64,000 nucleotides of DNA, from positions 11,669,091 to 11,733,090 of the forward strand of contig JAMKCF010000002.1 of NCBI GenBank assembly GCA_023634235.1, written 5' to 3'. Below, in pieces: positions 47,711-60,385 of the stretch. The stretch is from Pisaster brevispinus. Lineage: Eukaryota; Echinodermata; Asteroidea; Forcipulatida; Asteriidae. Under the pieces are notes generated by a model, which searched no databases, was not told where the DNA came from, and was given only the letters and a program-made list of their open reading frames with translations. A program made the translations under genes and the position numbers. Each line of letters starts with the position of its first letter. Within the stretch, counting starts at the first letter, position 1.

Positions 47711-48434
47711 CTGTTCAAAGATCATATAAAACACAACATGATTATACACTGCTTGACCGGCCTTGTTTGATAGTCTTCACTAGGTGTCCAATGACAGTGA
47801 AAAATAGCACTTTACCGAACAGTTTTTGTTTACTCATTCCAAAGCCCCTTTCATGGTTGAATAAAAAGTTCGATTGTGTTGAAAGTCTCCGATTTTATAC
47901 ATTTTTGTTTGTTTGTCCAAGCTCACACCTAGTTGCATTTTGTTTTTTAAATGTTCACCCATTTTAAATGTTTTTTTCCCGAACGCCTCTTCTGTGATTT
48001 GGTGTTTTTTGGTTTGTTTTTTACTCGTAGGCCTCATTGTGTAACTTCTTAGCACTCCATTTATTTTTGATGTCCTTACAGATTTGTAGCTGTTTTTGTA
48101 TTTCATTCTTGCGTATTTCATTTTGTATTAATCCAGGACCCAAGGGAAACTCATGGGGCTACCCTAGTTAAAAAAAGAGAGAAATAAATAAATACATAAA
48201 TAAATAAATAAATAAATAATTGAATACAGCATGTAGAATGTTGGCTTCGTATGAAACCAAAACCGTTAGGCCCAAGCGCCAAAAAATTGTTTTTAATAGC
48301 CCAAAAAGGTACGGGTCAGAAAAGAAGGTTACCGGCCAAAAGGAACATTTAAATGATTTTGTTCTGGCTGGTGTTCAGGTGAGCCGAACCAAGCTCACGT
48401 AGTTAGAAAGTCCCGGAAAAGGAAAGAAACTCAC

Positions 48435-48459
48435 CGAGCGCAAGAAGAAGTCTTTTCAT
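48435..48459 (-). CDS. Orphan protease exon 1 (MKRLLLAL) with intact donor
   Basis: Identical in sequence to exon 1 of gene 5, with the same GTGAGT donor and promoter. The next exons on the minus strand are the orphan exon 5 (phase-incompatible) and then the gene 5 exons. Splicing to gene 5 exon 2 at 42623 would keep the frame and make the same protein. It may therefore be a second promoter for gene 5 or simply dead. Confidence 0.7.
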
Positions 48460-48527
48460 GATGACGGTTGTAAGGTTGTCGATCGTTCAGTTGGGCAGAA
48501 GTGTAGAGAGTGTAAGCCGTCGGCTCG

Positions 48528-48535
48528 CTTATATA
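48528..48535 (-). promoter_or_regulatory. TATA box of the orphan exon 1
   Basis: Minus-strand TATATAAGCGAGC, identical to that of gene 5, with the ATTGG element intact upstream. Confidence 0.75.
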
Positions 48536-49011
48536 GACTAGATGTTCAATGCGTTAGGACTTATGTCGTCGGCAGTTAACAGATACCGATTGCAGGACTT
48601 GATTGAATCTCCCTGCCAAACCTCTTAATTTACTTTATCTTCCTTATACTATCTCACACGTGGCACATTCACAACAACAAACTCTCCATATACGGGAGAA
48701 TCTTATCTGGGTCGGAAATTAATAAAATACATATTTTCCAATCATTAACGCCTTAAAAATGTTGCTGACGTCTTCTTCTTGATAATTACAGTATTAAAAA
48801 TAAAGTTCAGCATTGTTATAAATGTATGTTACCCTGGTGTGGTTTGTGGTTAGGGGCTCAAACCGCATCACAACGCCGTCGTTTCTGATTGGTTGAAAGT
48901 TCCCGAAGCTTTGGCTCCGCCACGGGCCATTACACACAGAGCTCCCTTATAAATATCGGAGGCCGTAACGTGCATATTGATAAAGTGCATGTGCTACACG
49001 GCATACTTGTA

Positions 49012-49018
49012 GAGGGAG

Positions 49019-49074
<56 letters not shown>

Positions 49075-49127
49075 AGAGGAAGAGAGAGGGGAGGGGGGAG
49101 GGGGAGAGAGAGAGAGGGGGGAGAGTG
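49012..49127. repeat. GA microsatellite, duplication unit 2
   Basis: Same tract as 44238-44365, about 11 bp shorter, about 475 bp upstream of the orphan promoter. Confidence 0.88.
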
Positions 49128-49134
49128 ACTTTAG

Positions 49135-50125
49135 CCAAAAAATAGGGTCTTCTTCTTCTCCTTCTACTTCTTCTTTTTCTACTTGTTCTTCCTCTTCTTC
49201 TTGTTCTTCTTTTTCTTCTTGTTCTTGTACGCCTATCAAACTTCCTCATTGTCAGTTTCAAACACGTTATTTACTGGCTCTACAGAACTTCACGCTTCTC
49301 CGATCCATATATAATTTGGCGCAGTCGCCTGCAACATAAAATTCTCATCGATTACAACTATTACAACCTTTGCAACAACCCTGTTGGTTTAATCACAAAA
49401 TGGTTTTTCAACAATGCTATATTCACCATTGTCAACAACAGATAACATGGTTAATGTAGTCCCTCACACGATTTTTCTTTTATTTACTGATTTTTTTAAA
49501 AACAATGTAGATGTTCTTTAATTTACTTTACGTTTTTGGATTAATTTTTGTTAGTTTTTTTCTTGTTTGAATTAGTATCCTTCGTTAGGGAAGGTTGATT
49601 TCGTTTTCGTTCCCCCTTTTGATTGTTTTTTTTTTGGTGTCGGAGGAGTCTTACATTCTGCGGTCGCTGCTTCCAAAGAGTGACTGACTCTTTCGGCACT
49701 TTGCCTAGTTAGAGGGGGGTGGGCGTGGGTTTTGTCTCTTCCGACGAAGGATACTCCCATTTACTGTATACCTTTGTAAACTTTTTGCTCACACCTTTAT
49801 TGTCGACAACGTTATTGTAATTTATCTCTGTTATGACGTATCGTTATTTATCTCTGTAATGATGTAAACTGTTATAATTGACTTTAATCGTTGTGAAATA
49901 AAGATGTCATTGAAAAAAAAAAGTCTTGTTCTTCTTATTCTTCCTGTTCTTGTTGTTGTTCTTCTTCTTCTTCTTGTTCTTCTTGTTCTTCTTGTTGTTC
50001 TTGTTCTTCTTCTTGTTCTTCTTGTTCTTGTTCTTGTTCTTGCTCTTGTTATTGTTCTTCTTGTTTTTGTTCTTATTGTTCTTGTTCTTGTTCTTGTTCT
50101 TCTTGTTCTTCTTCTTCTTCTTCTT
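49135..50125 (+). mobile_element. Retroposed 3' end between two CTT/GTT-rich tracts (unit 2)
   Basis: Second copy of 44386-45363, including AATAAAGATGTCATTG plus A-run (about 49898-49921) and the CTT/GTT tract (49922-50125). Duplicated passively with the block. 50130-52281 is the same empty spacer as in unit 1. Confidence 0.55.
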
Positions 50126-52281
50126 AGCATTAGTGTGCATTGTTAACAAAACGTTCAATAGATAAACCAATTAAACAAACAAATAATACGGGCAGATGCG
50201 TTCGTTGTTCGTGCTCCAAGGTGATAACAATGTTTTCGTTAGTGTTGAAAACAAGATACGGTAGGCCTACTGATAAAGTTTGTGTTTTTTTTGGAAACTC
50301 ATTGTACGTGTGTAAAGAGTTTAATCAATTTGCGTCATTTTATGAACTAAGATTGTTGTTTAAAATACATTAAATCTCTGACCTGTTAGAATATAAATAA
50401 ATTCAACTTAAACTTCTCTCCCGTCCCCCCTTTTTTTACAATGCATTTTACAAATGTTTGGGGACGCCCGTCTTCGTGAAAACATTAACAGCGTAATCTT
50501 GGGATGCCCGTCCTTTTTCGTGATTGGCGTATTAACAAATTAGCAACTGCTTTCCTAATTTGGAATGGTTCAAGATTGTCAAGTATTGAGTTTTTAATCA
50601 TAAATAGCAAAATAACAAAAACAAAACAAAACACAAAAAACAAAACAACAACACAAAAATAGGGTGCACACTGCCTTGGGTGCACAATTATTTTCGCCTG
50701 GAAAAATGATGAAGAAAAGGTAACAATAAATTGAAATCTCAATCTTAAACCGAGCAAAAATAACGTGTAAAAACGCCTCTGAGTGTCCAAGATTGCACTA
50801 GAACGCCTGGGCCCCTGACTCCACGCCGTAAAGGCTTCGCGTTGGCTTATTTGTCTCGTGGCTATGAAATTCTGTTTTCTGCATAAACAGCAAGTGTGAC
50901 CTCATCTTATTAGCCGACCGATACCACCTTCTCAAACAAAAAACGTTTAAAGGCAAATAAGGGTTGAAAATAATTTGTAAATTGCCTCTGGATTGTTATA
51001 GATTGCACTAGACAGCATATAATGTTAACAGTTTTCAGGGTCCCTAAGGTGGCCCCGAACCGCACGCGGTAATGATTTGCGCTTCGCGTTTCCTCGTTCG
51101 TCTCATTGAAATGCCCATTCTGTATAATACCTACATACATGTACTTGGCCAGTGTATGGCACACAATTCCAATTTTAGGTAGTTACTTGAGCCACGATCC
51201 CTCTCCAGTCGTAAAAGGACCGTTGTGTTTCTGTATTATAGAATCGATATTACTGCAGTTAATTTGCGCATCGTTGTCCAGCCCGACAGGATCAAACTTG
51301 GTCAAGTAGACCCATGCACATAAACCAATAGAGTGATGGGGGTCAACCTTTATACAATTTAGGTGAACCACCCCCCCCCCCCCATCCCGCTCAGAAAGTT
51401 CCTGGTCCCGCGCCCGTGGATCGTAAAGAACAGATGCTTTCGGAAAGAGATTCCCACACTGCTATATGACGATGCTTTTTTTGTAATCACTATCAAGATT
51501 CGGAACAGAGTTAAATTTGCTCTTTGCGTCATGTACTATCTGGTCACGCCGATTGAACAACACAAAGTAAGTTAGACCTTAATTTTAAATTCAGGTTAAT
51601 AAAATCATCAATCGATTAAACTTTGCCCAAGTCGTCCCGTATCTTAAATTTTGGATAACCGAAACTATAAATAATAAGTTTTTAAGAGAAAAAAAAGTGA
51701 AAACATTTTGATCGTATAAGGTGTTGTGTTTTAAAACAAGTAATAAGTCAATTATTTTTAAGTCAACATTTCTCAGTAAAAGGGCCTTGATTGTTGAAGC
51801 TGAGGAAGACTGTGCAGTTAAGGCAGTAAGTGGTGCAATTTATTGAATAGCGATACAAATTGAAGTCAATAATCAGGAGAATCATATCCTTGTATATGGT
51901 CCTTGCCCAACGTACGTTTTTACTTGGCAATAAAAGCGACACACCCTTGAACCACACCCAAAATCTCGTAAAACCAAGAGCAATTGTGAGAAAATGACTT
52001 AATTCGTCTATCCCATCCGTTGATAGAATTTCGGGGTGATGATTTTAAAGGGAAATACATCTTAACACACCAACTATGTATTTTCAGTGCACTTTTGATC
52101 TGGTTTATTGTTCAAATGCCAATAAGTATGATTTCAATCAATTAATACATTACACATTAAAGAGACATGAACACTAGATGTAATTGGGCTACATTCAGAT
52201 TTGGGCTACATTCAGTTTTTGAGTAACAATCCAGCTGTAAATTGTTGATGTACTTTTATACGGCAGTACAGTATGTCTGTT

Positions 52282-55200
52282 TTACACACAGTTGACTTCG
52301 CCATAGGTGTTCTGATTTAGCCAAGTACAATAGTTGGATATCTTTGTGTAGACTCCAGGGTGCGCGGCCTCTGCGCAGCCGTAGCCCCAGCTAACAATTC
52401 CGTCTAGTAGTACACCAGACTGGTGGGAGTTGGGTGCGAAGTTACTGACAATTGGGCCACCGCTGTCACCCTGTTCAAAGATCATATAAAACACAACATG
52501 ATTATACACTGCTTGACCGGCCTTGTTTGATAGTCTTCACTAGGTGTCCAATGACAGTGAAAAATAGCACTTTACCGAACAGTTTTTGTTTACTCATTCC
52601 AAAGCCCCTTTCATGGTTGAATAAAAAGTTCGATTGTGTTGAAAGTCTCCGATTTTATACATTTTTGTTTGTTTGTCCAAGCTCACACCTAGTTGCATTT
52701 TGTTTTTTAAATGTTCACCCATTTTAAATGTTTTTTTCCCGAACGCCTCTTCTGTGATTTGGTGTTTTTTGGTTTGTTTTTTACTCGTAGGCCTCATTGT
52801 GTAACTTCTTAGCACTCCATTTATTTTTGATGTCCTTACAGATTTGTAGCTGTTTTTGTATTTCATTCTTGCGTATTTCATTTTGTATTAATCCAGGACC
52901 CAAGGGAAACTCATGGGGCTACCCTAGTTAAAAAAAGAGAGAAATAAATAAATACATAAATAAATAAATAAATAAATAATTGAATACAGCATGTAGAATG
53001 TTGGCTTCGTATGAAACCAAAACCGTTAGGCCCAAGCACCAAAAAATTGTTTTTAATAGCCCAAAAAGGTACGGGTCAGAAAAGAAGGTTACCGGCCAAA
53101 AGGAACATTTAAATGATTTTGTTCTGGCTGGTGTTCAGGTGAGCCGAAAAATGTCCTAACAAAATGCGATATATTAGTTTTGGCGGCTATGATTAGAGTG
53201 TTTTTAGCTACACATTTCTCGCAAGGGGTAATTGTAACGCCTGTGTTACGCCACGGATACGTTCATAACAGTGTAATGAAATTATCAGAAAAGATGGGAC
53301 ATGAAATAAACACAAAGAGAACAATGCTGTCCTCAAATTGGAATATTTTTATATTGTTGTGTCCTCACATTGTTTTCGTGCGCTTAGTCAATGGAGAGTG
53401 TTAAGTTAGAGGGACAAAGGAAAGTCCTCTCATTAATAGCAATAATGTTTCGTTTGTATGTGTCATGAACGTGTATATTATCGCAACACGCATATTGTGT
53501 GTAGCAATAAGGTGTAGCTTGCTGTAACTGGTGATACTTTGAAACAGTTTGGTTGACCAGTTACAAACAATTGCCTCACACACAAAAATTATGCTTTGCC
53601 GGAAATAGTTACCAGCAAAAAAATGATACATGGTTAACATTGTTGTAGTTCGTGGCCAGTTTAGTAACAATATACTGCTACAACTGGCCTCGACTGGTAC
53701 TTTGAACCGTTGGTTTACCTGGCAAGCGTCTTTACCTCCTCCTTGGACACTAGCGCAGAACATGTTATCAGTGATGGCGTTACCGTAGGCGTACTTACAA
53801 TCATCGTAACTGTTTGCATATACAACCACCTCATTCAATTCAATTGGAGGCTTCCAGGTGCTTGCTACAATTAAAACATAATTTGAGAATTTTACAACCA
53901 GAGGGAAGTATTCAATTCCGGTTAGTACGTCACAGGTGCGTGCGCATCTGCTGTACGCGCAAAGTCTATACAAGGTGATGCGGTGGATTTTGGGGTCAAT
54001 ATTCGTCTCTTAAGGATGAACGCCTAGCTGGGTTTATTTGTCCCCGCTCCGTCACAGCGTTTCATCCAAACGCGCTGGGATTGGTTGACGTATACACTTG
54101 TGCATTTGGCCTATTTCCCCTAGCCTAATAACACCCCTTTTTTCCGCAAAAGATTTGACTATCAATAACAATGTAGCTCTGTTGTGTAAATCCATTGCAA
54201 ATGTTTCTTGTCATATCGTGTGTGCACATGTGAGAATGTGCGCAATGCGCAGACTGCAGTACAGTTGATCCCATCGTGCATCACTGCACCCTGAACAGGA
54301 ATGTGTAGAATATCACCAACCCCTCTCATCCTAACGGTCTTGGATAAGACCGGTGGGCCTGAGCAAAGGTTCTTGTACATGCTTTACAAGACACCATGCC
54401 GGGAGGACACATGTGCCATGACCAGCACCGAAACCAAGCACTTTGATAACACCAGAACTTCAGTTCGGTGTACTAGAATGCACTTAAGATAAGGACAGTG
54501 GATTGTATTTTTTTAACAAAGTCTGGAAAAAATCAGGTGGGCTCTATATTTTTCTTCGGTTTAGTCCCTTGACATTCTGCCACCCATATGGTGCCCTCAA
54601 AATCCAATGATATCCTTGAGAATGATCCTGCACTGAATCACATAAACTTACGGTCAAGGTTTCCCCAGCCACTAACGAGCAGTTCCAGTCCCTCCGGGGG
54701 CTCACTGGAAGCGATGCTGATGGACTCAACGTCGCTGTTCATAGAGGCGGGTGTGTCTAGTTGAATCAAGGCGATGTCGTTATTCAGTGCCCAGCCTTGA
54801 TTAAAACCAATATGATTATTCCATGTACCGCTGATAAACTGCTGGTTTGGGCCATAGTGTTCATTAATTTTATGATATCCAAGACCAACGTACGTTTTGG
54901 TACCATGTCCACCGCTAAGCAAAAAAAAAAAAATAAATAAATAAAAGTAAAAATAAAAAATAAAATAAAATAAAAAATACATAAGAAATATATATATTAA
55001 ATTAAAATGGAAATAATATTACAAATCCAGCGAACTTTGTTACAAATTGTCCGTCATATGTCACGAGTATTATCCTAACATTTCATTTGAGAAAATGTCC
55101 CATCGGAAAATCATTTCCAGAAAATGTCTGTATTTTGACGGTGATTTTCCGGCTGTCTGGGTGCCTAGCAATCGTCGTAAAGATACAGGTCTCATTATTT

Positions 55201-57157
55201 CGTAATGTCTGTACTTTTTTTCGTGGCATTTGTTAGGCCACCATTCCGCCAAGTCAGTGTATCACCCTAAATTACCCGAAATTTTAAAAGTAATTTTGTA
55301 ACTTAAAACACGATTATTTCCTTCCGTGATATAATTGATGCTCTACGGCCACAAAAGTTTAAGTAAATGTATATAGCATCGAAATTGTTGGATACTTACG
55401 AACAATGCGCAGCGGTGACAACCCAGTTTTTGTGAACTAAAGTACCCCCACAGTATTGAGCTTTCCAATTGTTCATGAGGGCTACCTGGTAGGGTCGGCT
55501 GTGTGGGGTAGACTCATGTCCACCCACGATGAGGGAACCCAAACAGTTTGGGGTCAGCACAGCTGAAAAGAATATCAACACCCCAAATGATACACTCGTA
55601 ATTTAATAATTTATGCGTGCAGTTAGGAATACAACACAATTTTCTAGACTGTGTCACTGATGTGCTGACACAAAATGTCCGGGGCAGAATTGACTCGGAT
55701 CACAGTCTCGTCTGGCCCGACCCAATTCTGTGTCAGAATCTGTATTAAAATGACCCAAAAATGGGTCAAAATTACGCACAATCCGAGTTAAAAATCACAC
55801 TTCTAAACACTGGGTCGCCCTCCTTGGACCCAGAAGTTGGGTCAGATCTAACCTCGGAATTTTTAGAGTGTTGCCAGTTGTCATACTCAGTCGGAGGTAG
55901 GTTTTCAATGGTAGAAAGTCCTTTATTTACCGCGCCATTATCCGTCAAGGATATTGTGAAAATTGAAGCATCATAAAACATGGTTTATAAACCATGACAA
56001 TGTAAGCATCTTGAAAACATGGTTTATAAACCATGAAAATGAAAGCACCTTCATAACATGGTTTGTAAATCATAACAATTGAAGCATCACAAAACATGGT
56101 TTACAAACCAGGTTTAGAAGGTGCTTAAATTTGTCATGGTTTATAAACCATGTTTTATTATGCTTCAGTTTTCATGGTTTATAAATAATGGTTTACAAAC
56201 CATGATTTATGATGATTTGATTTTCATGATTTACAAACCATGCTTTATGATGAATTTAATTTCCATGGTTTATAAACCCTAGTTTATAAGCGTTGATTTT
56301 AAATTCATGGTATATGAACCACACAATAATTTGGACAACAATTTCTATGGTTTATATTTAATTGTTACAAACCATGGTAAAAACATGTCAAAAATACGCT
56401 TAACAATTACTTGACATTCGGCGCCCCATATAATACCAGAGCGCGAGATAAAGCAGTCAATCTTTGTTTTATAACACCCAAACTTATACTGTGTCTCGAC
56501 GTCTAGGTAACACGAAGCTGATGTTGCTATGGGTAAAGTACATGGGTTAATATGGGTATAGTTTATTGGTTACCACAGGTGTAGTACAGAGTGCGGTTTT
56601 CTAGTTAAAATATTAGTCACATTATGTGCGCGCTTTAAACCAATCAACAGGCATAATCCGTCTAAAGGGGGTGTTCAAAGACTATTGCAGTTACTAATTG
56701 TTTTGCCCAAGGATATAAAAATGTGTTATAGGTGAGACTCGAACTCACAATCGACATTCCTCCCTATACATTCTCCACAAAATCCGTTTGTTTCCAGTTT
56801 GCTTGTCCAATTTATGATTTTACTCAAAGTGTACTCTGACGTGTTAAGGCAGTATTTTTGTAGCATACTGCTTATTGTTGTAGTATAATGTTGTGTTGTC
56901 TTTTTGTTTAACTTCTGTAATGTTTTTCAAAGCATATCCACCACAAGCCCCACTTTTGGGATTCTGTCTCCACTGACAGTAATTTTCTTCAGTAAGACAT
57001 TTTACCGTTTGTGTGTAGTGCAATCAATGTTACATTGAATTGAATCTGACGAACTTGGCACCTGTACAACAACTGCTGGCTGCGACACGCCTCGGCCTTG
57101 AAGAAATGAAGATTGATAATAATACTTACCAAGTGCAACAAGAACAATGCCCTTCAT
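52282..57157 (-). CDS. Protease gene 6: secreted trypsin-like protease with a distinct promoter
   Basis: Exons in transcript order: 57130-57157, 55400-55562, 54652-54914, 53719-53864, 52282-52470; 262 aa, open throughout. Exon 1 is 28 nt (MKGIVLVAL) with a GTAAGT donor, one codon longer than in the other genes. The triad is His62, Asp110 (WALNNDIAL) and Ser203, with Asp197 in KDACQ. Exon 4 has an insertion relative to gene 4 ([12 protein letters not shown]). The N-terminal side is [10 protein letters not shown]. Intron 1 carries the palindrome array (55960-56390), a MITE remnant and a SINE-like fragment. Assigning exon 1 rests on phase, position and sequence; no other first exon lies between 55.6 and 57.1 kb. 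Exon 5 lies inside duplication unit 2, and an identical alternative last exon lies 4.8 kb further on. Secreted Arg/Lys-specific digestive protease inferred. Confidence 0.88.
55660..55870. mobile_element. Degenerate MITE-like repeat in intron 1 of gene 6
   Basis: Ortholog of 32935-33150, with the TTTTAGAGTGTT right end and the 'cagaattgactcggatc' core. A ~15-bp deletion near 55740 separates the two. Confidence 0.5.
55960..56390. repeat. Array of ATGGTTTATAAACCAT palindromes in intron 1 of gene 6
   Basis: Three exact copies of the 16-bp palindrome near 55980, 56021 and 56135, plus many one- or two-base variants. Same arrangement as 33240-33660. Confidence 0.8.
56700..56785 (-). repeat. tRNA-derived SINE-like fragment in intron 1 of gene 6
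   Basis: Minus strand GATTGTGAGTTCGAGTCTCACC (B box with paired arm), then CCTTGGGCAAAACA. No A box or full cloverleaf is visible. Similar CCTTGGGCAAAG motifs in intron 3 of genes 2, 3 and 5 (near 11627, 19437 and 39236) suggest further SINE remnants. Confidence 0.45.
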
Positions 57158-57238
57158 GATAATGACGATGGTGGTCGTTACAAGATGGTAGAGTGGTGCA
57201 GTCAATCAGCCCAAGTGTGGAGGACAAGAATTCTGCCC

Positions 57239-57248
57239 TCTTTTAAAG
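57239..57248 (-). promoter_or_regulatory. Putative TATA-like box of protease gene 6
   Basis: Minus-strand CTTTAAAAGAGGGC, about 83-90 nt upstream of the ATG at 57157, close to the TATA-ATG spacing of the other genes. The surrounding sequence is unrelated to the type I promoter. Confidence 0.5.
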
Positions 57249-57259
57249 ACCTGCAGTCC

Positions 57260-60120
57260 ACCTCGATATTGAAAATTTGCATATACGTAGTGAACAGATC
57301 GGCGAGATTGTCAGAGACCGAAAATAGCCCCATCGTTTCAAGTTATCTTGTTTTTACATATTGCATCTTTTCCATTCAGGTCAAAGTTGTTTTCAAAATA
57401 GATCGTTGTTCAAAGTTATCTCCTTCAAAACACATTGCATGTTCACATCAAGGAATACGGCGACTGCTGAACAATGGCCTAAACTGCCCCAATCTATTTA
57501 CTGTAAATTACGTGGCATATTATTAACACCTTCAAAGCTGAATCTACGTAGATCCTACTAATAATTTCTTTCCGAACAACAAAAACCGACAAACGGATAC
57601 CGCCCATCCATTATTTTTTTTAACGCAGAAGTATCGAGCCTGAAAAAGCTAACCCCCAAAAAGCCACAAACTTTGGTCAAACCCATTTCAGAAACGGATG
57701 CTCTCCAAACTCTTCCCAAGTAAATGCAAGCGTCATGGTAAATAAATATAAAACCCAACTACCTCGGAACACACGCATACTGAATAAGATGAGGGCCCCC
57801 CTCTCAGTAGATGTCATTTAAAAATTGCTTTGCATTTTAACATTCATTGTTCTCAAACTTTTGAAAACAGAAGGTTGAGGTTGAGTTTAAGTGTGAAGCC
57901 TTTGCGGCTCGGGATTCGGGGCCCACTTAAGGACCCTGGAAAATATTTATATGTTCTGTGGTACAATCTGAGGCGGTCCCTATTGCCAAATTCTTCTCGA
58001 TTTTGAGCCGACAGTTTTAAAGATTAATCTAAATGCATTTCAAATGTATTGGTCTTAAGCAGTTTTGTATGAACTCCTGTTGTTTCCATCTCAAAAGGGG
58101 AGCTGTAGTGGAAAAAGGACACGGTTAACTTATTGGGGTGCTATCTAACAAACTTTATTTCAACTTTACTCAGTTTTAGCTTGAGGTGAATTGTGAGCAC
58201 AAGCAAAAGGAGGAGAAAAAGGGATTTAAAAGGAACAAGTAAAATTTGAAAGCAAATTGATTGTAACTACACACACAAGTTCGATGATTTGACAAAAACA
58301 GCAACGAAACCTTATCAGTGCCGTATCCTGTTTTCACTAAAAAATTGCACTGTTGTTATCACATGGGAACACGTACAACTAACGCATCTGTCCCTCTTTG
58401 TTTGTTTAATATTTCTATTGATCTTGATAACAATGCACGACTAATGTTTCCCCCGTATCTTATTGTGCACGATAGAAGCATATGTTTGTGAATCAACTCT
58501 TGTTGGAATAATTCTCCAACCCCCAAGCCCTCCGAAAGAAAACAAACCACACCAACATTTTTGTTCTGTAGACAGTTATATTCTTTTAAAACAGTGTTCA
58601 TGTTATAAAGACTCTCTTTATTTAGACGTAGGTCTACAGACTCTACTAAGCGCTCGAGATTAACTTTGGAATAGTATTAAACTTGTATTAATCCAGCAAT
58701 TTTTGTAGGGCGATTTGACCGATTTTGTACTTCATGTTAAAGACCATTGTGCAGCGCGCATTGCACTCAGACGCGCCTATCCTGCCCGCCATTTCGGGAG
58801 TCAAATCGAGCAAAAACACGTACAAAAGATTTGATGCCCAAATGACGTGCATTGTTCGGAGGTGCGCCCCCCCCCCCATTTGATTAAATTGGTCGATATA
58901 CACAAACGCCAAAAAGAACAACCAATGTATATAGTGACGAAGCCATTGGACTCATTTAACACACTTTTAAAAATGTCTGCATAAACAACCAAAATTGACC
59001 ATCATGTCCATCGTGGCTCTTGGATCTTAAAGTGACAAAATACTACTTTTATAAGTAGATATAATAGGTGCCAACTATCAGGCGTGCCTCTGAGTTTTAT
59101 ACCATGCTCGAGACGGACAGACAGCTTGCCTACCCCCCAATGTTACCATACTTTAAATACACCATTTTCCTCTTGCACACAAGTACCCCCCACAAAAAAC
59201 CCACAACCCCCGCCCCCAAACAAAACAAAACAAATATCCACCAAAGAATTCCCGAGATTCCAATTACACCATTAAGACACAATAGAGGTACAGCAAGCCC
59301 CCATACACAGCACAGTTTGCCCTCCTCCGGGGTTTCTCCGCATTCTCTTCTACCATGGATGCATTTTTACCTCAATGCCTTCTACTCGAAAGTCTAGAAC
59401 AGACGTGTTTGGACCGCTGATAGCTCAACTAAAACGCGTCCAACGGGAAAGAGACCCGTGTATGTGAGTCCAGTTTTTGCAATATCAATACTGCATACCA
59501 TTATTCTGTAGCACACTTTTAAATTTGTTGATTTTTATTTACCTAAAATTAAATGGCTCAACCTAGTGTGTACTGGATTCAACAAAATAACAATTGTACT
59601 TGTGAATTGCTTACACTTTTGTATAATGCTTGCACAACATTTTGGTTCAAATCAGATTAGGTTGCTGTGTTGGGACAAGAGAGAATGTTTATCTGTTTAG
59701 TAAGTTTAAAAAAGGAGGGTTTTCAGATTTAAGTTCTGTAAATATACCAAGGAATATTTGTCTCTTATAAAAGATGTAGAATGTACAAATTCACACTGTA
59801 CATTGCTTTTAAGATGATTAGACTAATATACACGACGCTACAACACGGTGTGCAACTGCGCATTCTTTCTCCAAGAGTATACAACCATGGCGTATGTACG
59901 CACGCACACTGTACTGTAGGTAAACTATTTGCCATGTGAATGACTGAAGGTACAACTTGTGCATCATGTACATGTATGTATGTATATTTATTGTACTTAA
60001 AAACAGTTTAACTTTACGCTGTACATGACAATCTCTTGGGGTTAGTGAACTTGCCTTTATTGTAAAGTTATTGTAAAGTGATATGTTATTATTTTAAATG
60101 GCATATTAGGGAACGTAATA
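57260..60120. other. Gene-poor stretch
   Basis: No protease exons, no recognisable domains on either strand. About 57880-57960 is a reverse copy of the interspersed repeat seen near 46275 ('cagggtccttaagtgggccc' on the minus strand). A C-rich run lies near 58868. Short open frames are low-complexity or unrecognised. Confidence 0.5.
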
Positions 60121-60129
60121 ATATATAGC

Positions 60130-60385
60130 AATTCGTGGTTTTGAAATGAGTTCGAGAGAACGAAATGGTTCGAGGGACCGAAATGATTTTGAGGGGACGA
60201 AAGACCTTCGCGAGAACAAATAATTCGTCCGAGCGAAAAAAAGCACACCCCTAAATTCATTCCCTTATAGTAATGTTTTGAGGGGAAAACATATTCCGAG
60301 GGAACGATATAGTATTTCGAGACAACAACATATTGTCTTGAGGAAGTGTTCCCTCGAAATAATATTAGGAGGGACCGAAATCATG
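60130..60385. repeat. Degenerate TCGAGGGAACGAAAT repeat with inverted copies
   Basis: About ten imperfect copies of a 15-20 bp motif (for example 'ttcgagggaccgaaat', 'ttgaggggacgaaaga', 'ccgagggaacgatat'). Some are inverted ('gttccctcgaaataa' near 60350), allowing a hairpin between about 60297 and 60362. Confidence 0.6.

Larger units (their letters stand above)
43614..48386. repeat. Tandem segmental duplication, unit 1 (4773 bp)
   Basis: This block carries the gene 5 promoter and exon 1 at its left end and a protease exon 5 near its right end. It is repeated head to tail at 48387-53146. The copies differ by roughly a dozen substitutions and by microsatellite length. At the junction, 'gagccgaa' from the right end meets 'aaccaag' from the left end with about 2 bp of overlap. 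Confidence 0.92.
48387..53146. repeat. Tandem segmental duplication, unit 2 (4760 bp)
   Basis: Second copy of the block at 43614-48386. Observed differences include ATTGG/ATAGG in the promoter, GA tract length, a few bases in the retroposed segment (for example 49514 t for a, 49819 a for t), and single substitutions near 50867, 52272 and 53038. Confidence 0.92.

Noticed and set aside
53401..53973. 190-aa open frame as a separate gene
   Set aside because: It contains gene 6 exon 4 (53719-53864) read through both splice sites into intron; the flanking residues have no support.
59068..59397. 109-aa Pro/Thr-rich open frame
   Set aside because: Composition reflects C-rich low-complexity DNA; no domain or splice context seen.
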